Below, piece by piece: positions 29,438 to 29,886 of a stretch of DNA of 29,886 nucleotides. Below the pieces are notes generated by a model. The model made no database searches and was not told the origin of the DNA. It worked only from the letters and a program-made list of their open reading frames with translations. The position numbers and the translations under genes are program-made. Each line of letters begins with the position of its first letter. Within the stretch, counting starts at the first letter, position 1. This stretch comes from DASXTB01 sp036505615 (GTDB lineage Bacteria; Acidobacteriota; UBA6911; JACQSX01), in the NCBI GenBank assembly GCA_036505615.1, contig DASXTB010000399.1, forward strand, positions 1 through 29,886. The letters are read 5' to 3'.

Positions 29438-29886
29438 TTATCCGACTCCCATCGCTTCAAACGACTCCCGGATGATTTTCAACCCTTCCTGAATCTCATC
29501 TGCAGTGACGTTCAAGGGGGGCGCGATGCGAATCACGTTACTATAGAGGCCACCTTTTCCGATCAGCAGCCCTCGCCTCTTGGTTTCCTCGAAGAACTGC
29601 AGCGTTTTGGCTGGCGCCGGCGTGCGGTCGCCGGAAGTCTCATCTTCCACCAGCTCGAGCGCCTGCATCAGACCCATGCCGCGCACCTCGCCAATGGTTT
29701 TGGGATTACGTTTTTGGATTTCTTCCAGCCCCGTGCGAAGCATGCGGCCCAGGATGCCGGCGTTCTGAGCCAGCCGATCTTCTTCAATGATCTCGATGGT
29801 GGCGTTGGCTGCAGCGGTAGAAATCGGATTGCCGCCAAAGGTAGAAAGGCTAAGATGTTTGAGCGAATCGGCAATCGCCGGCGTGG
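29438..29886 (-). CDS. Class III aminotransferase, AGXT2-like (partial)
   Basis: The C-terminal 149 codons of a PLP-dependent aminotransferase. The gene continues beyond the window end. The frame runs on upstream of the internal Met at 29743, giving LSLSTFGGNPISTAAANATIEI (the conserved STFGGNP loop). EVRGMGLMQALELV, GLLIGKGGLYSNVIRIAPPL and NVTADEIQEGLKIIRESF follow. The RGLLIGKGG...RIAPP pattern is typical of alanine-glyoxylate aminotransferase 2 and beta-alanine/3-aminoisobutyrate-pyruvate aminotransferases, which use the end products of reductive pyrimidine degradation. This agrees with the convergent PreA-like gene. The active-site Lys lies outside the window. Confidence 0.9.
   Translation of the reverse strand, partial: TPAIADSLKHLSLSTFGGNPISTAAANATIEIIEEDRLAQNAGILGRMLRTGLEEIQKRNPKTIGEVRGMGLMQALELVEDETSGDRTPAPAKTLQFFEETKRRGLLIGKGGLYSNVIRIAPPLNVTADEIQEGLKIIRESFEAMGVG

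Overview
This window reads as chromosomal DNA of a moderately GC-rich, Gram-negative-type soil or sediment bacterium, most likely an Acidobacteriota member. Kdo synthesis (kdsB) points to an LPS-bearing envelope. The taxon guess rests on an ECF sigma / TPR-CHAT / zinc-finger / S8-subtilase cassette whose subtilase carries QSTAAVVD repeats, and on intergenic DNA packed with nested palindromes. Both remind me of Acidobacteria. This is recognition from memory, not a search.

Layout. 1-3000 (minus): kdsB then pyrG, which together supply CTP and CMP-Kdo. 3391-4376 (plus): two translationally overlapping small membrane proteins. 4377-4819: a large inverted repeat of hairpins. 4820-6708 (minus): two peptide-type ABC permeases, without ATPase genes. 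6932-15374 (plus): a peptide-type substrate-binding lipoprotein-like or periplasmic protein, an ECF sigma factor and a TPR-CHAT protease, all joined by stop/start overlaps. These are followed by a zinc-finger anti-sigma-like protein, an exported subtilase and an HD-GYP protein. 15360-16310 (minus): a class A beta-lactamase-like serine hydrolase. 16634-17114: two tandem small paralogues. 17275-19533: two tandem paralogous PAS / H-box / degenerate-GGDEF proteins, the first behind a foldable leader. 19610-20359 (minus): a SYLF protein. 20997-21569: a small exported protein. 21753-22550 (minus): an alpha/beta hydrolase. 23034-23306: a small unknown protein. 23729-24468: an exported rhodanese with an in-frame TGA, then pterin carbinolamine dehydratase. 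24557-27466: a quinone oxidoreductase, murI and murB. 27430-29886: pyrimidine-catabolism genes (NCS1 permease remnant, PreA-like dihydropyrimidine dehydrogenase, and the C-terminal part of an AGXT2-type aminotransferase).

The strongest hidden signal is at 23729-24139. The rhodanese frame is interrupted by one TGA immediately after Tyr-Cys-Gly. The reading frame then continues through the rest of the fold to a TAA two bases before the next gene. The TGA sits where related rhodaneses have a second Cys (YCxC), and a 7-bp stem with a 5-nt loop begins 14 nt after it, as in bacterial SECIS elements. I interpret this as an undescribed or poorly annotated selenocysteine rhodanese.

The second system of interest is the SBP-sigma-CHAT-zinc-finger-subtilase block, where a caspase-like protease is coupled to a sigma factor and a secreted protease. 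Nearly every intergenic region is built from inverted repeats, each with its own short-word vocabulary or hairpin family. One hairpin family even appears inside the 5' coding part of the substrate-binding protein gene.
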